From UBA953 sp037131085 (GTDB taxonomy: Bacteria; Verrucomicrobiota; Verrucomicrobiia; Opitutales; UBA953), in NCBI GenBank assembly GCA_037131085.1, contig JBAXRS010000001.1:1-64000 (forward strand): a DNA stretch of 64,000 bases. Direction: 5' to 3'. Below, piece by piece: positions 44,490 to 52,796 of the stretch. Under the pieces are notes generated by a model. That model ran no database searches. It saw only the letters and a list, made by a program, of their open reading frames with translations, and was not told the DNA's origin. Position numbers and translations under genes: made by a program. Every line of letters begins with the position of its first letter. The stretch's first letter is position 1.

Positions 44490-44852
44490 TTAGAAGCTAA
44501 GGCCGGACTTGCGCGCGGCTTCGGCAAAGGACTTGACGGTTCCGTGGTAACGACGACCAGCGCGGTCGAAGACCACAACGTTGAGACCAGCGGCTTTGGC
44601 TTTGACGCCGAAGGCTTCGCCGAAAACCGTAGCTCCAGCCACGGTGGGTCGGAGTTTTTGGCCACGCAGATCCTTGGAGGTGGTCGCGAGCGAAACGAGG
44701 GTCACACCCTTGTCGTCGTCGATAGCTTGGGCGTAAAGATGCATATGGGTCATCTTGAGAGCCACGCGTGGGCGGGCAGCGGTACCACGCACCGTTTTGC
44801 GGATGCGCCAGCGACGCTTTTGCGCGAGTAGATTCTTCTTCTGCAGTTTCAT
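44490..44852 (-). CDS. rplR: Ribosomal protein uL18
   Basis: 120 residues. RRWRIRKTVRGTAARPRVAL and the C-terminal FDRAGRRYHGTVKSFAEAARKSGL are typical. L18 binds 5S rRNA with L5. It ends five bases before the S5 start. Confidence 0.97.
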   Translation of the reverse strand: MKLQKKNLLAQKRRWRIRKTVRGTAARPRVALKMTHMHLYAQAIDDDKGVTLVSLATTSKDLRGQKLRPTVAGATVFGEAFGVKAKAAGLNVVVFDRAGRRYHGTVKSFAEAARKSGLSF

Positions 44853-44872
44853 GGAAAAGTGAGGCGAGCGGA

Positions 44873-45409
44873 TTAGGCCGTCTTTTTGCCCTCCTTGCGG
44901 CGTACGTATTCACCTTCGACGCGGACGCCCTTACCTTTGTAAGGCTCGACAGGCTTGTAGAGCTTGATGGTCGAGGCCACTTGACCAACCATATGGCGAT
45001 CAGGACCGGAGATGAGTAATTTGGTGCCGTCGGTCACCACCACGCTGACTCCCGCAGGAATTTCGTAGTTGATCGGGTGAGAATAGCCTAACGCGAGGTC
45101 GAGCTTGTTACCCTTGAGGATGGCCTTGAAACCAACGCCTTCAATCAGGAGGGTCTTGGAGTAACCCGTGGCGACGCCTTCAACCATATTACGGATGATG
45201 GCGCGGATGGTGCCGTGAAGGGCACCCGCTTCTTTCTTTTCAGTGAGGTCGGCGACCGTGACGATATTATTGTCAACGGTGACACCGATCTCCTTAGGGA
45301 AAGGCTTTGAGAGTTTGCCCTTAGGCCCTTCGACGAAAACAACGTTACCAGTGACGGTGACTTTGACTCCGGCGGGGATTGTGACGGGCTGCTTACCAAT
45401 TCGGCTCAT
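44873..45409 (-). CDS. rplF: Ribosomal protein uL6
   Basis: 178 residues, starting MSRIGKQPVTIPAGVKVTV. The two related domains are complete. The conserved C-terminal segment is PEPYKGKGVR-like (VEPYKGKGVRVEGEYVRRKEGKK). It lies near the sarcin-ricin loop. Confidence 0.97.
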   Translation of the reverse strand: MSRIGKQPVTIPAGVKVTVTGNVVFVEGPKGKLSKPFPKEIGVTVDNNIVTVADLTEKKEAGALHGTIRAIIRNMVEGVATGYSKTLLIEGVGFKAILKGNKLDLALGYSHPINYEIPAGVSVVVTDGTKLLISGPDRHMVGQVASTIKLYKPVEPYKGKGVRVEGEYVRRKEGKKTA

Positions 45410-45432
45410 GGCTTTGTTTTGTTGGGTCGGAG

Positions 45433-45831
45433 TTACCAGACCTTGGCGAGGAGCTCGCCGCCTACTTTTTGGCGACGGGCTTCGGCGTCGGTCATGACGC
45501 CACGTGAAGTGGTGAGGATGGAAACACCCATGCCGCCAATGACCTTAGGGACGGTGGTGTAGCCGGCGTAAACACGACGACCAGGAGTGGAAACGCGCTC
45601 GATGCTCGTGATGGCAGGAACTCCAGCCACATATTTGAGCGAAACTTCGAGAACGGGAAGACCCTCGCGCTCGGCCTTACGGTAGCCGGCGATGTAGCCG
45701 GATTCGGAAAGAATGCGGGCTACCCCTTCGCGAAGGCGGGACCATTGTACGGAAATCACGGCCTTGTTAGCCTGTGAGCCGTTACGAACGGAAGTGAGGA
45801 AATCCCCAATTGTATCAGTAGAAGCGGACAT
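45433..45831 (-). CDS. rpsH: Ribosomal protein uS8
   Basis: 132 residues from the ATG at 45831 (MSASTDTIGDFLTSVRNG). The C-terminus STSRGVMTDAEARRQKVGGELLA matches the conserved region. S8 is an early 16S binder and the spc-operon repressor in E. coli; no such binding structure was identified here. Confidence 0.96.
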   Translation of the reverse strand: MSASTDTIGDFLTSVRNGSQANKAVISVQWSRLREGVARILSESGYIAGYRKAEREGLPVLEVSLKYVAGVPAITSIERVSTPGRRVYAGYTTVPKVIGGMGVSILTTSRGVMTDAEARRQKVGGELLAKVW

Positions 45832-45850
45832 GTTAGTAGTTCGTTGATGA

Positions 45851-46156
45851 TTACCAAGATGCCTTGGTGACGCCGGGAATCTGGCCGTTGAGGGCGAGTT
45901 CACGGAAAGTGATACGAGAGAGACCGAACTTACGAATGAACGCACGAGGACGACCGGAGATAGAGCAGCGGTTCTTATGGCGAACCGGAGATGAGTTGCG
46001 TGGAAGCTCGGAGAGCTTACGTTGCGCTTCGTAGAAAGCCTCTTCGGTCACCTTAGGATCGGAGAGGATTTTTTTGAGTTCAGTGCGTTTCGCAGAGAAC
46101 TTCTTGACGAGACGGGCGCGCTTGAGGGCGCGTTGGATGACAGACTTCTTGGCCAT
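45851..46156 (-). CDS. rpsN: Ribosomal protein uS14, zinc-independent form
   Basis: 101 residues. The long form starts MAKKSVIQRALKRARLVKKF and has no CxxC pairs. It has the conserved RPRAFIRKFGLSRITFRELAL region near the C-terminus. It binds the 3' domain of 16S rRNA. Confidence 0.96.
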   Translation of the reverse strand: MAKKSVIQRALKRARLVKKFSAKRTELKKILSDPKVTEEAFYEAQRKLSELPRNSSPVRHKNRCSISGRPRAFIRKFGLSRITFRELALNGQIPGVTKASW

Positions 46157-46182
46157 GCTGGTAAAGTTTAAGGATTTAAGGT

Positions 46183-46776
46183 TTAGGCTTTGGCGGCGGC
46201 AGTGGCAGCGACAGCGGCCTCGGTGGCAGCCGTGGAACGACGGAAAGGCATTCCGAGGCTACGGAGCAACTCGCGGCCTTCGTCGTCGGTATTGGCGGTG
46301 GTCACGATGATCACATCCATGCCGATGTTAGCGCGTTGCGAACCATCAGCCTGGGTTTCGGGGAAGATCGTGTGGTCCGTGATGCCGAGAGAATAATTAC
46401 CGCGACCGTCGAGACGGTTGGAGGTACCGCGGAAGTCGCGGATCATCGGAAGCGCCACGGCCGTCAGGCGAAGGTAAAACTCCCACATGCGCGCACCCCG
46501 GAGAGTGACCACGCAACCCAAAGGCATACCTTGACGAACTTTGAAGCTCGCGACGCTCTTCTTGGCCTTGGTGATAACGGGTTTCTGGCCCGAGAGCTTG
46601 GTGATTTCTTTGACAACTTCAGCCATATGGCCTTTGTCGGCATCAGCTTTGAAAGCCGAGTTGAGAACAATCTTGGTGAGATTGGGGACTTGGTGGACGT
46701 TCTTATAACCGCGGCTCTTGATGAGCTCCGGAACGACCTTCTCGAGGTATACCTTCTTGAGGTGTGGCGTAGACAT
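46183..46776 (-). CDS. rplE: Ribosomal protein uL5
   Basis: 197 residues, with KIVLNSAFKADADK and the typical GMPLGCVVTLRG and GRGNYSLGITDHTIFPE segments. A short Ala-rich tail (EAAVAATAAAKA) is added. L5 binds 5S rRNA in the central protuberance. Confidence 0.96.
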   Translation of the reverse strand: MSTPHLKKVYLEKVVPELIKSRGYKNVHQVPNLTKIVLNSAFKADADKGHMAEVVKEITKLSGQKPVITKAKKSVASFKVRQGMPLGCVVTLRGARMWEFYLRLTAVALPMIRDFRGTSNRLDGRGNYSLGITDHTIFPETQADGSQRANIGMDVIIVTTANTDDEGRELLRSLGMPFRRSTAATEAAVAATAAAKA

Positions 46777-46808
46777 TATCGTAAAAATCTCGGGTGGTTT
46801 CGTTGGAA

Positions 46809-47078
46809 TTATTTAGCGGCTTTGGCTGGCTTCTTGGCGCGACGGGCGTCCCAGAGGGAGGCCAACATAACGTTGGAGCGGTGGATGGGGGCTTCACGCT
46901 CGGTGATGCCGCCCTGTCCGTCTTGCGTACGTTTCAAGTGGCGTTTGACGAGATTGAGGCCTTCGACAGTCAGGCGTTCATCGGCCCGGTTGTAGTTGAC
47001 TACTTTCCCGCGCTTGCCCTTTTCGGCGCCGGCGATGACGACGACTTCGTCGCCTTTTTTGATGTCAGTCTTGGACAT
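46809..47078 (-). CDS. rplX: Ribosomal protein uL24
   Basis: 89 residues. The KOW motif lies at the N-terminus (KKGDEVVVIAGAEKGKRGKVVN), followed by VKRHLK and GGITEREAPIHRSNVML. It starts five bases after rplN stops. Confidence 0.95.
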   Translation of the reverse strand: MSKTDIKKGDEVVVIAGAEKGKRGKVVNYNRADERLTVEGLNLVKRHLKRTQDGQGGITEREAPIHRSNVMLASLWDARRAKKPAKAAK

Positions 47079-47083
47079 GGTTT

Positions 47084-47449
47084 TCAGAGTACCTCAGGAG
47101 CGAGGGAGATGATCTTCATGAAGTTCTTGCCGCGAAGTTCGCGAGCAACTGGGCCGAAGATACGCGTGCCCTTAGGATTGCCGTTATCGTCAAGGATCAC
47201 GACGGCATTGGTATCAAAGCGGAGGTAGCTACCATCCGAACGGCGGATTGGGGCAACCGTGCGGACGATGACGGCTCGGCATACCGAACCTTTTTTCACC
47301 TGGGCGTCAGGAGTCGAATCCTTGACGGAGCAAATGATGACGTCGCCGATACCTGCGGTATCAGTCAACTGGCCTAGACGGCGAATCATGCGCACCTTGC
47401 GGGCGCCGGTATTGTCGGCTACGTCGAGCCGGGAAAGCATCTGAATCAT
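47084..47449 (-). CDS. rplN: Ribosomal protein uL14
   Basis: 121 residues, starting MIQMLSRLDVADNTGARKV, with the conserved GDVIICSVKDSTPD and RIFGPVARELR segments. It forms an intersubunit bridge and binds ribosome silencing factor. Confidence 0.97.
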   Translation of the reverse strand: MIQMLSRLDVADNTGARKVRMIRRLGQLTDTAGIGDVIICSVKDSTPDAQVKKGSVCRAVIVRTVAPIRRSDGSYLRFDTNAVVILDDNGNPKGTRIFGPVARELRGKNFMKIISLAPEVL

Positions 47450-47486
47450 GTTATTAAGGAGCTAGGTTTTAGGTTAGTGGCTTACT

Positions 47487-47771
47487 TCAGTCTTCCACGG
47501 ATTGGGCGGCGACCTTCGCAGCTTCAACGACGCGGACGATGCGCCAGCGCTTGAGCTTCGATAGAGGGCGCGTTTCCATGATTTCGACTTTATCGCCGAC
47601 TTTACATTCGTTCTTTTCGTCATGGGCGTGCAACACGGTGCGGCGCTTGACTTCTTTCCCGTAAACGGGGTGCGGAACGGTGTACTGGAAGTTGACCTTG
47701 ACGGTCTTGTCGCCTGATCGGGAGGCGATGAAACCCAGAAGGGTTTTACGGTTGGAGCGAGACTCGGACAT
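47487..47771 (-). CDS. rpsQ: Ribosomal protein uS17
   Basis: 94 residues, with GFIASRSGDKTVKVNFQY, then the core HPVYGKEVKRRTVLHAHDEKN and ETRPLSKLKRWRIVRVVE. It is an early 16S binder. Confidence 0.96.
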   Translation of the reverse strand: MSESRSNRKTLLGFIASRSGDKTVKVNFQYTVPHPVYGKEVKRRTVLHAHDEKNECKVGDKVEIMETRPLSKLKRWRIVRVVEAAKVAAQSVED

Positions 47772-47795
47772 CGGGAATTGAGTTAGTTGTGAGGA

Positions 47796-48026
47796 TTACT
47801 TCTTCTTCGCAGGCGTCGACAGGCCGGAGAGGACCGTCATGCAACGGGCCACATCGCGGCGCAGGGCACGAAAGCGGGAGGGATTTTCGACGCCGCCCGT
47901 AGCCTTACGAAGACGCAGCTGAAGGAGTTCTTCGCGGGCTTCGCGAATACGTTTCTGCAGTTCGGCAGGGGCCAGAGGGCGGAGGGCCGTGGCAGCGGTG
48001 GGTTTATCTTTCCGGTAGGTGGACAT
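47796..48026 (-). CDS. rpmC: Ribosomal protein uL29
   Basis: 76 residues. Conserved LRKATGGVENPSRFRALRRDVARCMTVL resembles the L29 hairpin. About ten extra residues occur at the start. It lies near the exit tunnel, between L16 and S17 as is standard. Confidence 0.93.
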   Translation of the reverse strand: MSTYRKDKPTAATALRPLAPAELQKRIREAREELLQLRLRKATGGVENPSRFRALRRDVARCMTVLSGLSTPAKKK

Positions 48027-48067
48027 CGGTGAAAAGGGTCAGTTATGGGTGGTCGAAGCCAGGTTCA

Positions 48068-48496
48068 TCAATACTTTTCGAGCTCTTCACGAGCCACGAA
48101 GCGACAACGGACTTGGAGTTTGGTGTCGGCAAGGCGCATAGCCTCGCGAGCGACGGTGATGGTGACGCCACCCACTTCGAAAAGCATGGTTCCTGGCTTT
48201 ACGACAGAAACATAGTATTCGACGCTGCCCTTACCGGAGCCCATGCGGACTTCGGCCGGTTTACGCGTAACAGGGGTGTGAGGGAAGATGCGCATCCACA
48301 TCTTGCCCTTTCGCTTCAGCGAACGAGAGATGGCGATACGAGCGGCTTCGATTTGGTTGGCAGGCAAACGGGCACGATCCAGAGACTGGATGCCGAAGTC
48401 GCCGAAAGAGAGCGTATTGCAGGTAGTCGCGTTACCGCGGATTTTACCCTTACGGTGTTTACGCCACTTGGTGCGAGCTGGTTGGAGATTGGCCAT
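48068..48496 (-). CDS. rplP: Ribosomal protein uL16
   Basis: 142 residues. RTKWRKHRKGKIRGNA lies near the start, with the conserved GKGSVEYYVSVVKPGTMLFE at the tRNA-facing part. It contacts A- and P-site tRNAs. Confidence 0.97.
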   Translation of the reverse strand: MANLQPARTKWRKHRKGKIRGNATTCNTLSFGDFGIQSLDRARLPANQIEAARIAISRSLKRKGKMWMRIFPHTPVTRKPAEVRMGSGKGSVEYYVSVVKPGTMLFEVGGVTITVAREAMRLADTKLQVRCRFVAREELEKY

Positions 48497-48531
48497 GGTG
48501 TCTTAGGATTTCTTCGGTTTGTTCGATCGGC

Positions 48532-49173
48532 TTAAAACTCTGAGTCCTTGGCGCAAATCCAGCACTTGATGCCGAGCTTGCCGTAAAGGGTACGAGCTTC
48601 TGCGAAGCCATAATCGATATTTTCGCGGAGAGTGTGGAGAGGGACGCGACCGACGCGGGCGGATTCGACGCGGGCGATTTCAGCACCACCGAGGCGACCA
48701 CCGAGACGCAAGCGGATGCCGTCGGCACCGTTGCTCATGGTTGTCTGGACGGCCTTTTTCATGGCGCGACGGAAAGAAATGCGGCGCTCGAGCTGCAGGG
48801 CGACGTTTTCGGCGACGAGTTGGGCGACCAAATCAGGGCGCTTCACTTCGTTGACTTCAAGAATAACGTCGTCGATGCGTTCCTTACCGGCGACCTTCTG
48901 GATTTCTTCACGAAGTTTCTTGAGCTCATCTCCCTTGCGGCCGATGACGACTCCAGGGCGGGCGGTCCAGATACGGACGCGAACCTTCTTGGCAGCACGC
49001 TCGATAAAGATGCGGGGCACGGCGGCCTGGCGGAGTTTTTCCTTCAGGTACTGGCGGATACGGTAGTCCTCCAAAATGTTAGCCGGGAAGTCGCGCTTAG
49101 TGGCGTACCAGCGAGATTCCCAGTTGCGACGGACGGCTAAACGAAAGCCGATTGGATTTACTTTCTGGCCCAT
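48532..49173 (-). CDS. rpsC: Ribosomal protein uS3
   Basis: 213 residues, starting MGQKVNPIGFRLAVRRNWESRW. The KH domain is present (GVVIGRKGDELKKLREEI), as is the C-terminal RLGGRLGGAEIAR segment. It lies at the mRNA entry channel. Confidence 0.97.
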   Translation of the reverse strand: MGQKVNPIGFRLAVRRNWESRWYATKRDFPANILEDYRIRQYLKEKLRQAAVPRIFIERAAKKVRVRIWTARPGVVIGRKGDELKKLREEIQKVAGKERIDDVILEVNEVKRPDLVAQLVAENVALQLERRISFRRAMKKAVQTTMSNGADGIRLRLGGRLGGAEIARVESARVGRVPLHTLRENIDYGFAEARTLYGKLGIKCWICAKDSEF

Positions 49174-49185
49174 AGGGTGCGGAAA

Positions 49186-49524
49186 TTATTTGGTGGCGGA
49201 GCCGAGAGCCACGCGAATGTGGCTCATGGACTTGTGAATGGGGTGAGCCGATCCTCGGGCCGCCGGCATCGAACGCTTGATGACGGGCCCTTGGTTTACG
49301 GTGGCGGAAACAACGACGAGGTCGGTGCTTGAAAGATTGTGATTATTCTCGGCGTTCGCGATGGCGCTCGCGAGCGTCTTGCTCAGGAGGCGAGCAGACT
49401 TGCGCGGGATAAAGCGGAGGAGCTGGACGGCTTCTTCGGCCGGCAGGCCTTGGATTTGGCGCGCAACTTCTCGCACCTTTTGGGGCGACATACGAGCAAA
49501 GCGGGTGGTAGCGTGGACTTCCAT
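49186..49524 (-). CDS. rplV: Ribosomal protein uL22
   Basis: 112 residues from the ATG at 49524 (MEVHATTRFARMSPQKVREVARQI). SARLLSKTLASAIANAENNH is conserved, and the C-terminal hairpin that lines the exit tunnel (MPAARGSAHPIHKSMSHIRV) is complete. It is separated from rpsS by an extra gene, which is not normal. Confidence 0.96.
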   Translation of the reverse strand: MEVHATTRFARMSPQKVREVARQIQGLPAEEAVQLLRFIPRKSARLLSKTLASAIANAENNHNLSSTDLVVVSATVNQGPVIKRSMPAARGSAHPIHKSMSHIRVALGSATK

Positions 49525-49544
49525 GACGTTGGTTAAATGATTAT

Positions 49545-49883
49545 TCAAATACGAGGGTTAGCGCGTGGGGAGACGAGGTCGCCGGAAAGAATCCGAGCGC
49601 CGGCATCAAGAGAGAGGATCAAAGCAACGGCGCGCGAGCGGGTTGCTTCGGCGATCACCACGGAGCCGAGAGGCAGGCCGTTGCGAGTCACCGTACAGAC
49701 AGAGCCGGGGCGGAAGCCGCGGTCGTGTCCACCTTCTAAGACTACCAAATCCGTCGTCTGGCCAGTAATGACTGAGACAACCGGAGCCTTGCCGTCCGCT
49801 TCCGCCAAACCGAGCGCACGCGTCCCCATAGTAACCGCGGAAGCGGCAACAAGGAAAGCGAACATGGAAAGAGCGGAACGCAC
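49545..49883 (-). CDS. Small exported FlgT-C-like protein inserted between rpsS and rplV
   Basis: 112 residues with a GTG start at 49883; an ATG at 49865 gives 106 residues but a poorer signal. The N-terminus is a signal peptide (RSALSMFAFLVAASAVTMG). Residues about 40-105 resemble the small beta domain found at the C-terminus of FlgT and in stand-alone exported proteins: DLVVLEGGHDRGFRPGS, then TRNGLPLGSVVIAEATRSRAVA and a final GDLV. It lies 7 bases after rpsS and 20 before rplV in the same direction, so it must be on the r-protein mRNA. No r-protein role is plausible from sequence. The function is unknown. Confidence 0.82.
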   Translation of the reverse strand: MRSALSMFAFLVAASAVTMGTRALGLAEADGKAPVVSVITGQTTDLVVLEGGHDRGFRPGSVCTVTRNGLPLGSVVIAEATRSRAVALILSLDAGARILSGDLVSPRANPRI

Positions 49884-49890
49884 GAAGAGA

Positions 49891-50169
49891 TTATTGAGCT
49901 TCCTTACGAGAAGGCTGGGTGTGTTGACGGAAGGTACGCGTCGGCGAGAATTCGCCTAACTTGTGACCGACCATATTTTCCGTCACATAAACGGGGATGA
50001 AAGCCTTACCGTTGTGGACTTCGATATTGAGACCGACGAATTCAGGGGTGACCGTCGAACGACGCGACCAGGTCTTAATCGGCTTGCGGCTGCTGGCTTT
50101 TTGAGCCGCGGCAATCTTGACGATTAGTTGTGGGTCGACGAAATAACCTTTTTTGCGAGAGCGTGCCAT
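49891..50169 (-). CDS. rpsS: Ribosomal protein uS19
   Basis: 92 residues. MARSRKKGYFVDPQL, then IKTWSRRSTVTPEFVGLNIEVHNGK and the conserved VTENMVGHKLGEFSPTRTFRQH are typical. It lies in the head of the 30S, near S13. Confidence 0.97.
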   Translation of the reverse strand: MARSRKKGYFVDPQLIVKIAAAQKASSRKPIKTWSRRSTVTPEFVGLNIEVHNGKAFIPVYVTENMVGHKLGEFSPTRTFRQHTQPSRKEAQ

Positions 50170-50190
50170 GGTGTGGGTAAGCGGTTCAGA

Positions 50191-51051
50191 TTAGACCTGC
50201 TTCACCTTCCGGCCATTGCGGCGGACGATGATTTGGTTGTTGGAAGCTTTGGACTTCGTGCGCGTAGGGAAACCCTTAGCGAGCTGGCTCCAAGGAGACT
50301 TGAGGTGTTGACGACCGCCTCCGCCTTTAGATTTACCACCGCCACCACCGTTAGGGTGATCGACAGGGTTCATGGCGATACCGCGGACCCGAGGGCGACG
50401 GCCCTTCCAGCGGTTACGACCAGCCTTACCAAGGCTTGCGTTGTGGTGATCGACGTTGCCGACGATACCCACAGTGGCGCGACATTCAGCGTGGATGTAA
50501 CGCTGTTCACCGGAAGGAAGGCGAAGGATGGCGCGGCCATCTTCGATGCCTAAAAGCTGAGCGAAGCCGCCGGCCGAACGAGCGATTTGCGCGCCGCGAC
50601 CTGGTTCGATTTCGACGCAATGGATAAAGGTCGCAGGGGCGATCAAGCGCAGGGGCAAGGACAGACCTGGAACCAATTGCTCTTGAGCGGTGTTCGTGCT
50701 GACGACTTTATCGCCAACCTTGAGGCCATCGGGAGCCAAGATATAACTGAGGGTCTTGTCGGCGTACTCGAGCAAGGCCAAGTGCGAGGTGCGATTAGGA
50801 TCGTATTCAATCCGGAGCACAGTGGCAACTTCGTCGAGACGGTCGCGACGGAAATCTACTGTACGGTAAAGCTTTTTATGGCCTCCGCCACGACGACGAG
50901 AAGTGATGCGTCCGTAGCAATTACGACCGCGGGCGCGGTGATTGCTTTCGGTTAGGGCACGCTCGGGGCGGCCGGTGTGGAGCCCTTCGGTCTTGACGCG
51001 TACGAGGAAGCGTTGACCTGGGGTGATGGGGCGATGGGTTACGAGTGGCAT
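50191..51051 (-). CDS. rplB: Ribosomal protein uL2
   Basis: 286 residues. GRNCYGRITSRRRGGGHKKLYR opens the core. The peptidyl-transferase-near segment RGIAMNPVDHPNGGG carries the conserved histidine, and the basic C-terminus is present. It is a primary 23S binder. Confidence 0.97.
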   Translation of the reverse strand: MPLVTHRPITPGQRFLVRVKTEGLHTGRPERALTESNHRARGRNCYGRITSRRRGGGHKKLYRTVDFRRDRLDEVATVLRIEYDPNRTSHLALLEYADKTLSYILAPDGLKVGDKVVSTNTAQEQLVPGLSLPLRLIAPATFIHCVEIEPGRGAQIARSAGGFAQLLGIEDGRAILRLPSGEQRYIHAECRATVGIVGNVDHHNASLGKAGRNRWKGRRPRVRGIAMNPVDHPNGGGGGKSKGGGGRQHLKSPWSQLAKGFPTRTKSKASNNQIIVRRNGRKVKQV

Positions 51052-51070
51052 GTCGGGATGACTCCGAGAA

Positions 51071-51358
51071 TTAGGCGAGGGAGATGACGTCGCCCTTTTT
51101 CAGGGTGACGATGGCACGACGAGAGATGGACTCGGCGTAGATAGAACCGCTGCCTAAACGGCTGCGACGAACCTTACCCTTGCGGATGAGGATATTGATC
51201 TTAATCACGGTGACCTTAAAGGAGGCCTCGATGGCAGCCTTTACTTGACGACGGTCGGCTCCGGGAAGGATTTCGAAAACGTACTTATTGGCTTCAGCAA
51301 GCCCGGATGCCTTTTCGGTAAGGATCGGACGGCTGATGATTTCAGAAGCTGGCTTCAT
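51071..51358 (-). CDS. rplW: Ribosomal protein uL23
   Basis: 95 residues. It begins MKPASEIISRPILTEKASGLAEANKYVFEI, with the usual extended loop (KINILIRKGKVRRSRLG). It lies at the tunnel exit and docks trigger factor and SRP. Confidence 0.96.
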   Translation of the reverse strand: MKPASEIISRPILTEKASGLAEANKYVFEILPGADRRQVKAAIEASFKVTVIKINILIRKGKVRRSRLGSGSIYAESISRRAIVTLKKGDVISLA

Positions 51359-51370
51359 GGTATTCGTTAC

Positions 51371-51997
51371 TTAGTTTTTGGCGCGTTCGAGGACCTTTTT
51401 GAGGCCTTCCTCGGAAATCAACACGCGGGGCGTGCGAACGAGGTCGAGTGCGTTAAGGTTGGAAGAGTTGGAGAAAATCGCGCGCTCGACGTTGCGGCTG
51501 GCGCGCAACACCGGCTCGGCCCAGGTGCTATCGACGACGAGGAGTCGCTTGCCGGCTGGGCTGACGTTGGCGAGGACCTTGACGAAGAGTTTCGTCTTCG
51601 GCTTGGTGACTTCAAAGCGTTCGATGACCTGAAGACCACCGTCAGCGGCGAGCTCAAAGAGCGCACGTTGCAGGGCGATTTTCTTGGCCTGATTGGTGAT
51701 TGTCTTGGACCAGTCGCGAGGACGGGGACCGAAAACAATTCCACCCTTGTAAAGCTGTGGGGCTCGCTTGTCGCCGTGACGGGAGCCGCCAGATCCTTTT
51801 TGAGGGAGCATTTTCTTACCAGAACCGGAAACCTCTCCGTAATCCTTGGTCTTGGAAGTGCCTTGGCGCTTGTTGGCCTGGTAAGAGATGATGACCTGTT
51901 TGAGCAGGGCCACGCCTTTATTGCCCTCGAAAGAGGGGATATCGAATTCCTTCTCAGTGAAGGCAGATCCGTCAGGCTTGTAAACTTTGAGCTTCAT
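51371..51997 (-). CDS. rplD: Ribosomal protein uL4
   Basis: 208 residues. The tunnel loop has the conserved GSGKKMLPQKGSGGSRHGDKRAPQ and GGIVFGPRPRDWSK. The globular part is complete to LIS-EEGLKKVLERA. In E. coli L4 represses the S10 operon through a leader ahead of rpsJ. Confidence 0.97.
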   Translation of the reverse strand: MKLKVYKPDGSAFTEKEFDIPSFEGNKGVALLKQVIISYQANKRQGTSKTKDYGEVSGSGKKMLPQKGSGGSRHGDKRAPQLYKGGIVFGPRPRDWSKTITNQAKKIALQRALFELAADGGLQVIERFEVTKPKTKLFVKVLANVSPAGKRLLVVDSTWAEPVLRASRNVERAIFSNSSNLNALDLVRTPRVLISEEGLKKVLERAKN

Positions 51998-52018
51998 ATC
52001 GCGATCGTTCTAGATGGG

Positions 52019-52651
52019 TTACTTGGACTTCTTGGCTGGACGAACGAGGACGACCTCGCCGTTGGCACCAGGGAAACTGCCCTTAATGAGCAGAAGGTTT
52101 TTCTCGGCGAGGACTTGGACGACGCGGAGATTTTGGACGGTGCGCTGTACGGAGCCCATGTGGCCAGGCATACGCTTACCTTTAAAGACGTGACCAGGAG
52201 TCTGGCGCATACCGATTGAGCCGATACGGCGGTGCATCATGTGACCGTGAGAGTCAGGCTGGCCGGCCATATCGTAGCGCTTCATGACGCCCTGGAATCC
52301 GCGGCCCTTGACGGTGCCGATGACATCGACCATTTGGCCGGGAGTAAATTTTTCGACCGTGATGACATCGCCCACCTTGACGTCGACCGCAGCTGGTTGA
52401 CGAATCTCGTGGAGGTGACGGTGAGGGGCGACGCCTGCCTTGCGCAGGTGCCCGAGCTCGCCACCGGAGAGGCGACTCTCCTTCTGGGTGCCAAAGGCGA
52501 TCTGGACGGCATTATAGCCATCGTTGGCCATGGTCTTGACCTGAGTAATAGGGCAAGGGCCGGCTTGGATGACCGTAACAGGGACGAGGTTGTTCTCCGC
52601 GTCGTAAACCTGGGTCATTCCGATTTTTTTACCGAGTAGCTGGTGTTTCAT
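52019..52651 (-). CDS. rplC: Ribosomal protein uL3
   Basis: 210 residues, starting MKHQLLGKKIGMTQVYDAENN. The conserved GRGFQGVMKRYDMAGQPDSHG and RRIGSIGMRQTPGHVFKGKRMPGHMG are present. It lies next to the peptidyl transferase centre. The 145-base spacer before it carries two small hairpins. Confidence 0.97.
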   Translation of the reverse strand: MKHQLLGKKIGMTQVYDAENNLVPVTVIQAGPCPITQVKTMANDGYNAVQIAFGTQKESRLSGGELGHLRKAGVAPHRHLHEIRQPAAVDVKVGDVITVEKFTPGQMVDVIGTVKGRGFQGVMKRYDMAGQPDSHGHMMHRRIGSIGMRQTPGHVFKGKRMPGHMGSVQRTVQNLRVVQVLAEKNLLLIKGSFPGANGEVVLVRPAKKSK

Positions 52652-52667
52652 TTTCTAAGAGGCAGGT

Positions 52668-52699
52668 GGTTCGTGAGAACCGTTTGGTCATTGCTGACC
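52668..52699 (-). other. Two tandem hairpins ahead of rplC
   Basis: In the mRNA (minus strand) GGTCA-GCAA-TGACC (a five-pair stem with a GNRA-type loop) is followed after AAAC by GGTTC-TCAC-GAACC, ending about 16 bases before the rplC ATG. They are the only marked structures I see in the rpsJ-rplC spacer. Confidence 0.5.
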
Positions 52700-52796
52700 T
52701 GCATTAGGCTTAGGATATCCTTGCGGAATCTTGGTCCTGAAGAGGGGCGCTGGCGGCCTGCGTTGGGTTATTGGTTAAGGTGGAAGGGTTGAGGAG

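Noticed and set aside
51245..52219. A 324-codon plus-strand frame opposite rplD and rplC
   Set aside because: Antisense shadow of two certain r-protein genes.
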